A stretch of DNA of 64,000 nucleotides from Mycobacterium sp. 852002-51163_SCH5372311 (GTDB taxonomy: Bacteria > Actinomycetota > Actinomycetes > Mycobacteriales > Mycobacteriaceae): the NCBI RefSeq assembly GCF_001667115.1, contig NZ_LZIJ01000144.1:31833-95832 (forward strand), in the 5' to 3' direction. Positions 8,708 to 17,328 of this stretch are shown here, piece after piece (within the stretch, counting starts at the first letter, position 1; every line of letters begins with the position of its first letter). The notes below the pieces were generated by a model. That model searched no databases and was not told the DNA's origin. It saw only the letters and a program-made list of their open reading frames with translations. The translations under genes were made by a program, and so were the position numbers.

Positions 8708-8968
8708 TTAGTCGGTGGTCTGCCCGACGATGCTGACGGTTTTACGTCCGCGCTTGACCCCGAACTCGACGGCACCGGCCGCCTTGGCGAACAAGGTGTC
8801 GTCGCCGCCGCGACCCACGTTGACGCCCGGATGGAATTTGGTGCCGCGCTGACGGACCAGGATCTCGCCGGCCTTGACGACCTGGCCGCCGAACCGCTTC
8901 ACGCCTAGCCGCTGAGCTGCGGAATCACGACCGTTGCGGGAGCTGGAAGCGCCCTTTTTGTGTGCCAT
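8708..8968 (-). CDS. rpmA: Ribosomal protein bL27
   Basis: The 86-residue protein begins [20 protein letters not shown], the flexible N-terminal arm that reaches the peptidyl-transferase centre. It has the family signature around [20 protein letters not shown]. There is no N-terminal cleavage sequence of the Firmicutes type. It follows rplU by 13 bp. Confidence 0.98.
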   Translation of the reverse strand: MAHKKGASSSRNGRDSAAQRLGVKRFGGQVVKAGEILVRQRGTKFHPGVNVGRGGDDTLFAKAAGAVEFGVKRGRKTVSIVGQTTD

Positions 8969-8981
8969 GTCTGTCGCCTCG

Positions 8982-9293
8982 TTACTTGATGCCGGTGACT
9001 TTGAGGACCGTCAGTTGCTGACGGTGTCCCTGCCGCTTGTGGTAGCCGGTCTTGTTCTTGAACTTGTGGATCCGGATCTTGGGACCCTTGGTGTGCTCGA
9101 GCACCTCGCCGGTCACCGCGACCTTGGCCAGTGCCGTGGCGTCGGTGGTCACGTTGGCGCCGTCGACGACGAGCGCGACCGGCAGCGACACCTTGGCTCC
9201 GGGCTCGGATTCCAGCTTCTCGACCTTGACCACGTCTCCGACGGCGACTTTGTACTGCTTGCCGCCGGTCTTGACGATTGCGTAGGTCGCCAT
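8982..9293 (-). CDS. rplU: Ribosomal protein bL21
   Basis: This 103-residue 23S rRNA-binding protein begins [20 protein letters not shown] and ends with the conserved [20 protein letters not shown]. The ATG at 9293 is preceded by GGCAGGAGCAACG; the frame remains open upstream but has no better site. It is the first gene of the rplU-rpmA-obg-proB group. The promoter must lie in 9294-9489, where I see no other gene. Confidence 0.98.
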   Translation of the reverse strand: MATYAIVKTGGKQYKVAVGDVVKVEKLESEPGAKVSLPVALVVDGANVTTDATALAKVAVTGEVLEHTKGPKIRIHKFKNKTGYHKRQGHRQQLTVLKVTGIK

Positions 9294-9489
9294 CGTTGCT
9301 CCTGCCTTAACTCTGCTCAGCTTCTCGCGCACGGGCCATCGGGCCGGGCGCGTGGTGGATCTTGTGGCGCGGGCCCATATCTCCCGCTCGCCGGCCGAAC
9401 GCTACTCGCCCAGCCTGGCGACAACTGTCCAAGGGTACGTGACCAGCGGCTACAGGGTCAAACTGCCGAGTGTGACCTAGAACCTCGAC

Positions 9490-10077
9490 TTAGATGTGTC
9501 CCGGCATTCCGCCACCACCGATATGCCCCGGCATACCCCCACCGATGTGCTCGTCAGGAATACCGCCGCCGATGTGCCCCGGCATACCCCCACCGATGTG
9601 CTCATCGGGGATACCGCCACCGATGTGTTCGTCGGGCGCTCCGCCAGCAAACGGGTCCCGCGGTGTGTCCGCCGGCGGCGCATCGATCGGCGGCGCTGCC
9701 TCGATGGGAGGAGCCGCAGCCGCCGGCGGAGCGTACGGGCCCCCGGCACACACCGGGTCGGTAGGCATGGAAATGCATTTCGTATCGGCCGGACCGGTGG
9801 GACCACCGGGACTGTCGAGACCAGCGGGACCGGCATAGGGGCCGCCCTGACACTCGGCTGCCCACGACATCGTCGCGCAGCGGGGATCGTCCGGGCCGGT
9901 CGGAAAACCAGGATCAGGATCGTCGACGAAAGCGCGCGTACCGAAGCCAGCTGCGGAGCCGGGCGTCGCGTCCGCGTGAACGGCCGCGCCCGCCACGGCT
10001 ATTCCTACTCCAAATGACGCGGCCACGACGGTTTTCGTCAACGCGCCGCGGACTCCCCGAGCCATTGCCCCCCTCAT
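9490..10077 (-). CDS. Secreted Pro/Gly-rich protein with C-terminal HIGGG repeats
   Basis: This 195-residue protein has an N-terminal signal peptide (MRGAMARGVRGALTKTVVAA, then a hydrophobic stretch ending near VHADA). The mature part has two related Cys-containing blocks (DDPRCATMSWAAECQGGPYA and ADTKCISMPTDPVCAGGPYA), giving four Cys likely to form disulfides. A Pro/Ala linker follows, then about six tandem C-terminal units of the types PDEHIGGG and MPGHIGGG. The ATG at 10077 has a strong site (AAGGAGTGG). The repeats are regular at the DNA level and could vary in number between strains. I do not recognise the family; His/Asp/Glu spacing might allow metal binding. It occupies part of the interval where dctA sits in M. 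tuberculosis. Confidence 0.8.
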   Translation of the reverse strand: MRGAMARGVRGALTKTVVAASFGVGIAVAGAAVHADATPGSAAGFGTRAFVDDPDPGFPTGPDDPRCATMSWAAECQGGPYAGPAGLDSPGGPTGPADTKCISMPTDPVCAGGPYAPPAAAAPPIEAAPPIDAPPADTPRDPFAGGAPDEHIGGGIPDEHIGGGMPGHIGGGIPDEHIGGGMPGHIGGGGMPGHI

Positions 10078-10191
10078 CCACCACTCCTTACGTGCGGACC
10101 CCAACCAATGACCTGAGGTGTGCCGTTACCGATGCATCACCGCGTATCGTCGCACGCCAGCTCCCCCTGTGGGGTTGAAACAGTGGGCCGC

Positions 10192-10216
10192 AGTTTGCTA
10201 GTCGGCGTGGATCGGT
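10192..10216. repeat. Left copy of 25-bp direct repeat (rne 3' end)
   Basis: These 25 bases are identical to 11644-11668, where they cover the last five rne codons, the stop codon and the next bases. The two copies are in the same orientation and enclose about 1.43 kb holding the DUF4189 gene. The match stops sharply on both sides. Confidence 0.9.
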
Positions 10217-10599
10217 CCTCATCGACGATCCGACTGGGTGCCGGCAGTTTGGTCTGGGGCTGACGTCAATATTCGCGAACAAGCGACGAGGGGATCACGT
10301 TGACCCTCCCACGCGGAGGGTGCACATGGTCGGGCGGCATTCGTGGGCCGCGATCCTATCGACGTGTTTGAACCGGAGCGTAGCTGCTCAATGTTTGCCG
10401 GGTTTGCATTGACGTCCGTAGCAACGAACGAAATAGAACAGCGCAGCTAAGACCTTAGGTCGGCTATCTACCAAGCTGCCTGACATCACTAGTCACATAG
10501 CAAATACGGCTTATGGGGCAGGTTCGGTTAAAGCGGGCCCAGCGCAGAACGGTGGGGGTTAATATTCAGTCCTGAACCTCGAAGGAGGTGTCAAAGCGT

Positions 10600-10800
10600 A
10601 TGCAAGAGCGGAGTGTCAGCGGGCGGCGAAATTTCATCCCTTGTCGACTTGTGGTCGTCTTCGGAATTGTTCGTCCTTTCTGTAGTGTGCGCGCCCCACC
10701 TGGACCCGACTGCGTTTACAAGGCTAAACACGGGCCAGAGAAGGCCAAACAACATCAGCGTCCATTGTGTCCACCTTTACGGGATCTTCAGCACAGGTAA
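10600..10800 (+). CDS. Candidate 66-aa leader or small protein upstream of DUF4189 gene
   Basis: This ATG frame follows a strong GAAGGAGG (10581-10588) at about 11 bases and ends with TAA nine bases before the ATG of the DUF4189 gene. The product is basic, with five Cys and no signal peptide. The close spacing would allow translational coupling. Codon use is not clearly mycobacterial-coding, and an overlapping frame is equally open, so it may be a translated leader or chance. Confidence 0.3.
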   Translation: MQERSVSGRRNFIPCRLVVVFGIVRPFCSVRAPPGPDCVYKAKHGPEKAKQHQRPLCPPLRDLQHR

Positions 10801-10809
10801 GGAACCACC

Positions 10810-11229
10810 ATGAAAGAGACCAGTTGTGTCACTCGCGCCGCAATTTTCGCAGCGGGCGCTGCGGCGGTGGCCGCGCTGACCGTCACCGCGGCGCCCACGG
10901 CATACGCCGCCGGGGACTGGGGCGCGCTCGCGGTTTCGGCGGACGGCAAGACGGGCGGGACAGCAAGTGGTGCGAACGATGAGACAACCGCCATGAATTC
11001 GGCCGCTAGTAATTGTCAAGCAAAGACCAACTCGAAATGCACTACGGTCACGTCGCTGCACCGCGGCACCGAGCACGCCTGTGGTGCGTTGGCCGTCCCA
11101 GCAAATGTCCAAGCCCCCAACGGCCCGCACGTAGCGCAAATGGGTTATGGCGGCTCGGTCGACGCAGCAAGGCAAGCTGCTTTGCAGCAACAACCCGGCG
11201 GGAACATCGTCGCCGCAGCGTGCGCCTGA
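10810..11229 (+). CDS. Secreted DUF4189-domain protein
   Basis: This 139-residue protein has a clear signal peptide (residues 1 to about 33, ending APTAYAA). A DUF4189-type domain follows: WGALAVSADGKTGGTASGAN, then AASNCQAKTNSKCTTVTSL and HACGALAV. Four Cys in the mature part could form two disulfides. Small secreted proteins of this family are frequent in mycobacteria and their function is not established. AAGGAACCACC precedes the ATG. The gene lies inside the segment bounded by the two 25-bp repeats, so it may have been inserted as a unit. Confidence 0.85.
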   Translation: MKETSCVTRAAIFAAGAAAVAALTVTAAPTAYAAGDWGALAVSADGKTGGTASGANDETTAMNSAASNCQAKTNSKCTTVTSLHRGTEHACGALAVPANVQAPNGPHVAQMGYGGSVDAARQAALQQQPGGNIVAAACA

Positions 11230-11649
11230 CTGACCCGGCGAGCGGCTAGCGCAGCGGTTTGTCATGTGAAGGCGTCCGCGCGCGACCGGAGCCTGTTGTC
11301 GCTGGCTGCGGCGAAACCACGGCGTGAGGTTGTCGACCTGACCGCCGAGGACAGCGCAGCAGGCGTTGCTGGGCTCATCGACGTGTCTATGAATGATGCC
11401 GAGCGATTGGGCCAGCGGACTGAATTGCCAAGCTGCCCAACGCGCCTGAACCGACGCGGTCCGCCGCCGGCAGCTGTGTCGATACCCACCCAATCCCGCC
11501 ACGGCGGCGCCGACCATCCCGTCGGCCCATGGAGCCGTGGGAGCGAACCTACCGGTGCCATCGCCACCGCGTGGCACTAGCACTGGATCGGATAACATGC
11601 CCCTGCCCGTACTGGCAGGACGCAGTCGCCAGTCGGCGATGCGAGTTTG
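11230..11649. other. Intergenic region between DUF4189 gene and rne
   Basis: This 420-bp stretch lies between convergent genes. Open frames exist on both strands (11262-11567 minus, 11266-11580 plus), but neither has a ribosome site or a recognisable motif. I see no terminator hairpin with a U-run. It belongs to the segment bounded by the 25-bp repeats. Confidence 0.4.
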
Positions 11650-11668
11650 CTAGTCGGCGTGGATCGGT
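11644..11668. repeat. Right copy of 25-bp direct repeat, overlapping the rne stop codon
   Basis: This copy contains the rne codons for P-I-H-A-D, the TAG stop (11650-11652) and the following bases, and is identical to 10192-10216. The in-gene copy is presumably the original, and the distal one was created by the event that brought in the intervening DNA. Confidence 0.9.
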
Positions 11669-14610
11669 GGACCGGCGGGCCTGCCCGCTGCGCGCCGCCG
11701 GCGCGGACGTTCGGTTGCGCGGTCAGCGGAGCCGCCCGTCTCGGAGTCGGAGTCGGAGTCGGAATCGGACTCCTCGACGTCGAGGTCGTCGTCGTCGAGG
11801 TCGAGGTCCTCATCGTCGTCGTCGAGTTCGTCATCGTCGAGGTCCTCCTCGACGTCTTCGTCATCGAGTTCGTCGACGTCTTCGCTGTCTTCGTCGTCGC
11901 GGTCTTCGTCTTCTTCAGTGTCGTCGTCGTCTTCGTCGTCGCTGTCCTCGCCTTCGACGTCGTCAGCGTCCAGCTCGTCGGTGTCGTCGAAGTCCTCCTG
12001 ATCGGCGTCCTCCAGGACCCGCTCTTCGGTCACCTCGCCGGCCCCAGCTGTCGAATCCTGGTCGGACTCGCCCGCTTCCCCGTCACTGCCATCGGCAGCA
12101 CCCAAGGTTCCGGACGAGCCGGCGGCCATCGCCTTGAACATCGGGTGCTCACCCGGAGCGTGCGCGGGCACCTTGGCCACCACAGGTTCGTCGGTGCGGC
12201 TTTTCTTCGACCGCCGGCCGCGTCGACCGCCGGAGTCGGATTTGCGGCCGCCGGCCGCGGCCGAATCGACGGGGTCGGCGTGCAGCAGAATGCCGCGGCC
12301 GCCGCAGTTCGGACATGAGGTCGAGAACGCCTCGATCAGACCGGTCCCAAGCCGCTTGCGGGTTAGTTGGACCAGGCCCAGCGACGTCACCTCCGACACC
12401 TGGTGGCGGGTGCGGTCGCGGGCCAGCGCCTCAGTGAGCCGGCGCAACACCAGGTCGCGGTTGGACTCCAGGACCATGTCGATGAAGTCGATGACCACGA
12501 TTCCGCCGATGTCACGCAGCCGCAGCTGACGCACGATCTCCTCGGCCGCCTCGAGATTGTTCTTGGTCACCGTCTGCTCGAGGTTGCCGCCGGACCCGGT
12601 GAACTTGCCGGTGTTGACGTCGATGACCGTCATCGCCTCGGTCCGGTCGATCACCAGGGTGCCGCCCGACGGCAGCCACACCTTGCGGTCCATCGCCTTG
12701 GCCAGTTGCTCGTCGATGCGGTGCACCGCGAACACGTCAGGAGCCGGCTGCCCCCCCGAAGACTCGGCCGGCTCGTATTTGGTCAGCTTCGAAACAAGTT
12801 CGGGGGCAACAGAATTCACGTACTCGTTGATCGTGTTCCAGGCTTCGTCGCCGGAGACGATCAGGCCCGCAAAGTCCTCGTTGAACAAGTCACGGATGAC
12901 TTTGACCAGAACGTCAGGCTCCTCGTACAACGCGATCGCGGCACCGGCGGCTTTCTCCTTGGTCTCGGCCGCCTGGGCCTCGATCTGCTGCCAGCGCTCC
13001 TGCAGCCGCGTGACGTCGGAGCGGATATCCTCCTCCTTGACGCCCTCCGACGCCGTCCGGATGATCACCCCCGCGTCGGCCGGCACCACCTCCCGCAGGA
13101 TCTCCTTGAGCCGCTGGCGCTCGGTGTCGGGCAGCTTGCGGCTGATCCCGGTCGACGACGCGCCGGGTACGTACACCAGGTAGCGGCCGGCCAGCGATAC
13201 CTGCGTGGTCAGCCGGGCGCCCTTGTGTCCGACCGGGTCCTTACTGACCTGCACCACGACATAGTCGCCTGGCTTCAGAGCCTGTTCGATCTTGCGATCA
13301 GCACCGCCCAGGCCGGCGGCTTCCCAGTTGACTTCACCGGCGTAGAGCACGCCGTTGCGGCCGCGGCCGATGTCGACGAACGCCGCCTCCATCGACGGCA
13401 GCACGTTCTGCACGATGCCCAGGTAGATGTTGCCCACCAGCGAAGCAGATGCCGCCGACGTGACGAAATGCTCGACGATGATGCCGTCTTCGAGCACCGC
13501 GATCTGGGTGTACCGGGCGCCGGGGTGCGGCGGCTCGGTACGGACCCGATCGCGCACCACCATGACCCGCTCGACGGCCTCGCGGCGCGCCAGAAATTCC
13601 GCTTCGGTCAGCACCGGTGGGCGGCGCCGTCCGGCGTCCCGCCCGTCGCGACGCCGCTGCCGCTTCGCCTCCAGCCGGGTGGAGCCGTCGATGCCCTTGA
13701 TCTCGCCGCTCGCCGAGCTTCCTGAGCCGTTGCCGTTGTCGTCAGCCCCGCCCTTGCCACCTGCACGGGGTGCCCGCTCGTGTACCACCGTGTTCGGCGG
13801 ATCATCGGGTGCCGGACCGTCATCGCCGTCATCACCGGAACCCGACTTACGGCGCCGGCGCCGCCGGCGCCGCCGGCTGCCCGCCTCCGCGGAGCCGTTC
13901 TCGTCGTCGCCGTTTTCGGTGTCGTCGACATCGTCGGAATCTGAGTCTTCGTCGTCGGCATCGCTGGACTCGCCACCCTTGGCTTCGGTCTCGTCGCCGC
14001 TGTCAGCGCCGTCACCTTGACCTTCGGATCCGCCCTGTTCGCCCCGGCCGCGGCCGCGACCACGACGGCCCCGACGCCGGCGCCGATTGGCCGGTCGATC
14101 GGCCTGATCGTCATCGTCGTCAGTGTCGGAATCGTCGGCAACGTCGACGGCTTCGTCGGCAGCTTCGTCGTCGTCGGCGCCGCGATAGCCGGGTGCCGCT
14201 ACCGGTTGCGGTGCGACGAACAGCGGCATGTAGTGGGGCCGCTCAGTTGCGGTCTCCAGCATCAGCCGTGATTCCGGCTCCTCGGGCGTGCCGGCCTCGT
14301 CTGGCGGGCTCTCGGAACTTTGGGAGCTCTCCGGGCTGTCCGGGGGTTCGTTGGCCAGCAGCTCGCGCACCCGAGCGGCATCTTCGCGGTCCACGCTGGA
14401 GTGTGCGCTGCGGATCCTTCCATCGAGCGCGCTCAGCGCGTCCAGGACCCGCTTGCTGGTGGTTCCCAGGGTTCGGGCCAGGGAATGGACTCTCAGGCGG
14501 TCCGGCAGTTCCTCGACCGGTGTCGGCGCAGAGGTTGTCTCCGGAGAGGTGCTCTCTGAAGAGGTGTTCTCTGAAGAGGTTGCTTCTGAAGATGGGGCAC
14601 CGTCTACCAC
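11650..14610 (-). CDS. rne: Ribonuclease E
   Basis: This 986-residue endoribonuclease is the core of mRNA decay and rRNA processing. An IF2-N-like helical segment lies at about 38-85 (LRVHSLARTLGTTSKRVLDA). Long acidic/Arg-rich disordered stretches follow. The catalytic core starts at about residue 350: an S1 RNA-binding domain, the DNase-I-like active site with VIDVNTGKFTGSGGNLE and IGGIVVIDFIDM, and the zinc-link CPNCGGRG. The C-terminal tail is extremely Asp/Glu/Ser-rich. Like other actinobacterial enzymes it has long unstructured arms on both sides of the core. The GTG start is preceded by GAGGAGAATAC. Confidence 0.96.
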   Translation of the reverse strand: MVDGAPSSEATSSENTSSESTSPETTSAPTPVEELPDRLRVHSLARTLGTTSKRVLDALSALDGRIRSAHSSVDREDAARVRELLANEPPDSPESSQSSESPPDEAGTPEEPESRLMLETATERPHYMPLFVAPQPVAAPGYRGADDDEAADEAVDVADDSDTDDDDDQADRPANRRRRRGRRGRGRGRGEQGGSEGQGDGADSGDETEAKGGESSDADDEDSDSDDVDDTENGDDENGSAEAGSRRRRRRRRRKSGSGDDGDDGPAPDDPPNTVVHERAPRAGGKGGADDNGNGSGSSASGEIKGIDGSTRLEAKRQRRRDGRDAGRRRPPVLTEAEFLARREAVERVMVVRDRVRTEPPHPGARYTQIAVLEDGIIVEHFVTSAASASLVGNIYLGIVQNVLPSMEAAFVDIGRGRNGVLYAGEVNWEAAGLGGADRKIEQALKPGDYVVVQVSKDPVGHKGARLTTQVSLAGRYLVYVPGASSTGISRKLPDTERQRLKEILREVVPADAGVIIRTASEGVKEEDIRSDVTRLQERWQQIEAQAAETKEKAAGAAIALYEEPDVLVKVIRDLFNEDFAGLIVSGDEAWNTINEYVNSVAPELVSKLTKYEPAESSGGQPAPDVFAVHRIDEQLAKAMDRKVWLPSGGTLVIDRTEAMTVIDVNTGKFTGSGGNLEQTVTKNNLEAAEEIVRQLRLRDIGGIVVIDFIDMVLESNRDLVLRRLTEALARDRTRHQVSEVTSLGLVQLTRKRLGTGLIEAFSTSCPNCGGRGILLHADPVDSAAAGGRKSDSGGRRGRRSKKSRTDEPVVAKVPAHAPGEHPMFKAMAAGSSGTLGAADGSDGEAGESDQDSTAGAGEVTEERVLEDADQEDFDDTDELDADDVEGEDSDDEDDDDTEEDEDRDDEDSEDVDELDDEDVEEDLDDDELDDDDEDLDLDDDDLDVEESDSDSDSDSETGGSADRATERPRRRRAAGRPAGPPIHAD

Positions 14611-14935
14611 GTATTCTCCTCAAGCCCCCGGGCGCGTCCGTGCGACGCGGCCACGCGAGGGCTTCGCTATGGGCCCGAGTACTTCTCCCGGGCTTGTGAT
14701 GGTCTCGCACCGAGCAGCTCAACAGAACCCACTCGACGCCGTGCTGAATGATGGCTCGGCATGCCGCGCCGCATCGCGGATGGCGATGGTCGCGCTTGTC
14801 TAAGTCTTCATTCGGGTGTCCGACGCCGGTCCGGCGACGTTCACCCGTCCATCAGTATCCCACATCACTGAGCGGGGTCATCCAGTTGTGAGTCGAGCGC
14901 CCCGGCAGAGGCGATCAGGCGGGGTCAGACGGAGG
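14611..14935. other. rne promoter and 5' region
   Basis: This 325-bp gap lies between the rne start and the ndkA stop, both on the minus strand. It should contain the rne promoter and 5' leader. RNase E often controls its own mRNA through such a leader, but I cannot identify a specific structure here. No gene is seen. Confidence 0.4.
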
Positions 14936-15346
14936 TCAGTCGGAGGGAAACCACAGCGCGATCTCGCGCTGAGCCGATTCGGCCGAATCCGACCCGTGTA
15001 CCAGGTTGAACTGTGTCTCCAGCCCGAAGTCACCGCGGATGGTGCCGGGCGTCGCCTTCTCCACCGGATCGGTACCACCGGCGAGTTGCCGAACCGCCGC
15101 GACCGCTCGAGTCCCCTCGACAATCGCGGCCACCACCGGGCCGGACGTGATGAACTCCAGCAGCGAGCCGAAGAAGGGCTTGCCGTCATGTTCGGCATAG
15201 TGACGGCTGGCCAACTCCTCGCTGACATGTCTGAGCTCGAGCGCGGCGACGGTGAGGCCTTTGCGCTCGATCCGGCTGATGATCTCGCCGATCAACCGCC
15301 TTTCGACGCCGTCGGGCTTGATCAGTACGAGGGTCCGTTCGGTCAC
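14936..15346 (-). CDS. ndkA: Nucleoside diphosphate kinase
   Basis: This enzyme balances NTP and dNTP pools by transferring the gamma phosphate through a phospho-histidine. The 136-residue protein matches the family length and has [16 protein letters not shown] at the start, [20 protein letters not shown] with the catalytic His, and the C-terminal [10 protein letters not shown] start at the GTG (15346), which agrees with the known mycobacterial N-terminus; upstream in-frame codons are not conserved. Confidence 0.98.
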   Translation of the reverse strand: MTERTLVLIKPDGVERRLIGEIISRIERKGLTVAALELRHVSEELASRHYAEHDGKPFFGSLLEFITSGPVVAAIVEGTRAVAAVRQLAGGTDPVEKATPGTIRGDFGLETQFNLVHGSDSAESAQREIALWFPSD

Positions 15347-15490
15347 GGCGCACAGCGTACCCAACCGGGGGCGGGCCCGCGGGTACCCAGCGGACCGAGA
15401 CTGCGGCCAGGGCTTCCCAAGTGGCCGAAAGCGCGCCCCCAGCGCAGGTTCGACGCCATCACCGCAGACTCGGCGCGAACGGATGCCCTG

Positions 15491-15898
15491 TCAGTCCGGT
15501 GCAGCCGGTGGTTGATCCTGCCGGCGCCGGACCTCGGAGCGCAGATACGCGATCAGTGCCCACACCCCGCCGAACAGCACCCCGATGAAACCCACACCGG
15601 GATACACCGCGAAACCGGCGAGCAGCACCAACTGCATGCCGAGGTTCACCCAGATCGCCCACGGTCGGCGCTGCATCCCGGCAAGCAGGATCAGCAACAG
15701 GGTCACGCCGATCAGATAACTCAACGAGGCGGCCGTCAGCCCGCCACCAACCGCGCCCACCACCGGTATCGCCAGCAACACCACGATCGCCTCCAGCAGC
15801 AGCGTCGCCGCCATCACCGCAGCGAAGCTCTTCCAGGGATCAGCGGGGCCTGGGGGGTCAGGGCGGTCAGCGTGGGGCCCGGGAGTCTGGTCGGTCAT
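15491..15898 (-). CDS. DUF4233 membrane protein (Rv2446c-like)
   Basis: This 135-residue integral membrane protein has four predicted helices, roughly 25-45, 52-72, 79-95 and 98-115, and short charged ends. Its ATG overlaps the folC stop (ATGA, 15895-15898), the same order as in M. tuberculosis (Rv2446c after folC). Function is unknown; a link to folate or wall metabolism would be guesswork. The 144 bp between it and ndkA hold no gene. Confidence 0.88.
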   Translation of the reverse strand: MTDQTPGPHADRPDPPGPADPWKSFAAVMAATLLLEAIVVLLAIPVVGAVGGGLTAASLSYLIGVTLLLILLAGMQRRPWAIWVNLGMQLVLLAGFAVYPGVGFIGVLFGGVWALIAYLRSEVRRRQDQPPAAPD

Positions 15899-17328
15899 TC
15901 CGGATCACGACCGAACAAGGTGCGGGCGGCGCCGGCGGTGACCACCGAGCCGGTGATGACGATCCCGGTGCCGGAGAAGGCGTCCTCCGTCGAGGCCGCT
16001 TCGTCGACCAAGGCAGTGGCGGTGTCGATGGCCTCGCGCAGATTCTCGGCGGTCAGCACCCGCTCGGCGCCGAACTGCTCTCGCGCCGCTGACGCCAGCG
16101 TCTCGACATTCAGGGCCCGCGGCGACCCGTTGTGGGTAACGACGACCGAATCGAACACCGGCTCGAGCGCCGCCAGGATCCCGTCGACGTCCTTGTCGGC
16201 CAGCACGCTGAGCACCCCGACCAGCATTCGGAAGTCGAACTCGTCGGTCAACGTCTGTGCCAGCGCGGCCGCCCCGGCCGGGTTGTGCGCGGCGTCGATG
16301 AACACCGTCGGTGCGCTGCGCACCCGCTCCAGCCGTCCTGGGCTCTTGACGGCGGCGAAACCGGCCCGGACCGCATCAACGTCGAGCTGGCGCTGCGCGC
16401 CGGCACCGAAGAACGCCTCCACCGCCGCGAGCGCCAGCGCCGCGTTGTGCGCCTGGTGTTCACCGTGCAGTGGCAGGAAAAGGTCGGAGTACACCCCGCC
16501 CAGGCCCTGCAGCTGCAGCACCTGACCGCCGATCGCGATCTGCCGGCCCAGCACCGCGAACTCGGAATCCTCGCGGGCGACCGCGGCGTCGGCGCGCACC
16601 GCGGCGTCCAGCAGCACCTGCATTGCTTCAGGCACCTGACGGCCGATGATCGCGACGGTGTCCGGCGCGCCCTCGGGCGCCCGGGTGATGATGCCCGCCT
16701 TCTCACCGGCGATGCCGGCGATGTCGGAACCGAGATAGTCGACGTGATCGATGCTGATCGGGGTGATCACGGCCACCGGCGCATTGACCACGTTGGTGGC
16801 GTCCCACCGTCCGCCCATTCCCACCTCGACCACCGCGACCTCGACGGGTGCATCGGCGAACGCGGCGAACGCCATCGCGGTGAGCACCTCGAACTTGCTC
16901 ATCGCCGGTCCGCCGGCCTCTCGCGACTGCTGGTCGATCATCTGCACGAACGGCTCGATCTCGCGGTAGGTCGCCACGTACCGCGCCGGGCTGGTCGGTT
17001 CGCCGTCGATGGCGATGCGTTCCACCGCCGACTGCAAGTGCGGGCTGGTGGTTCGCCCGGTACGACGCTGCAGCGCGGTGAGGAGCGCGTCCACCATCCG
17101 CGCCACAGACGTCTTGCCGTTGGTGCCGGCGATGTGGATCGACGGATAGCCGAGTTGTGGCGAACCCAGCAGATCCATCAACGCGCTGATCCGGGTCAGG
17201 CTGGGCTCGATGCGGGTCTCCGGCCAGCGCTGGTCCAGCAGGTGCTCGACCTGCAGCAGCGACGCGATTTCATCCGGCGTGGGGACGGCGCGGGTGCTAT
17301 GCGGCCGGTCTGCCGGCTCGAAATTCAT
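15895..17328 (-). CDS. folC: Folylpolyglutamate synthase / dihydrofolate synthase
   Basis: This 477-residue ATP-dependent ligase adds glutamates to folates and may also form dihydrofolate. It shows the Mur-ligase P-loop [41 protein letters not shown], the SIDHVDYLG region and [14 protein letters not shown] in the C-terminal domain. Its ATG overlaps the valS stop and its stop overlaps the DUF4233 start, so valS-folC-DUF4233 form a tightly coupled unit. Confidence 0.97.
   Translation of the reverse strand: MNFEPADRPHSTRAVPTPDEIASLLQVEHLLDQRWPETRIEPSLTRISALMDLLGSPQLGYPSIHIAGTNGKTSVARMVDALLTALQRRTGRTTSPHLQSAVERIAIDGEPTSPARYVATYREIEPFVQMIDQQSREAGGPAMSKFEVLTAMAFAAFADAPVEVAVVEVGMGGRWDATNVVNAPVAVITPISIDHVDYLGSDIAGIAGEKAGIITRAPEGAPDTVAIIGRQVPEAMQVLLDAAVRADAAVAREDSEFAVLGRQIAIGGQVLQLQGLGGVYSDLFLPLHGEHQAHNAALALAAVEAFFGAGAQRQLDVDAVRAGFAAVKSPGRLERVRSAPTVFIDAAHNPAGAAALAQTLTDEFDFRMLVGVLSVLADKDVDGILAALEPVFDSVVVTHNGSPRALNVETLASAAREQFGAERVLTAENLREAIDTATALVDEAASTEDAFSGTGIVITGSVVTAGAARTLFGRDPE

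Larger units (their letters stand above)
10078..10809. other. Long intergenic region before the DUF4189 gene
   Basis: This 732-bp gap has lower GC in its middle (about 10390-10530) than its neighbours. It contains the first copy of the 25-bp rne-end repeat (10192-10216), a candidate small reading frame at 10600-10800, and presumably promoters for the two flanking secreted-protein genes. I see no RNA gene and no recognisable protein remnant in the rest. Confidence 0.5.

Noticed and set aside
11262..11580. Transposase or integrase remnant between the DUF4189 gene and rne
   Set aside because: Both strands are open, but no catalytic motif or recognisable family pattern could be read.
11650..12060. 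Repetitive gtcgtcgtc DNA as a microsatellite element
   Set aside because: It is the coding sequence of the Asp/Glu/Ser-rich RNase E tail, so the repetition is explained by protein composition.
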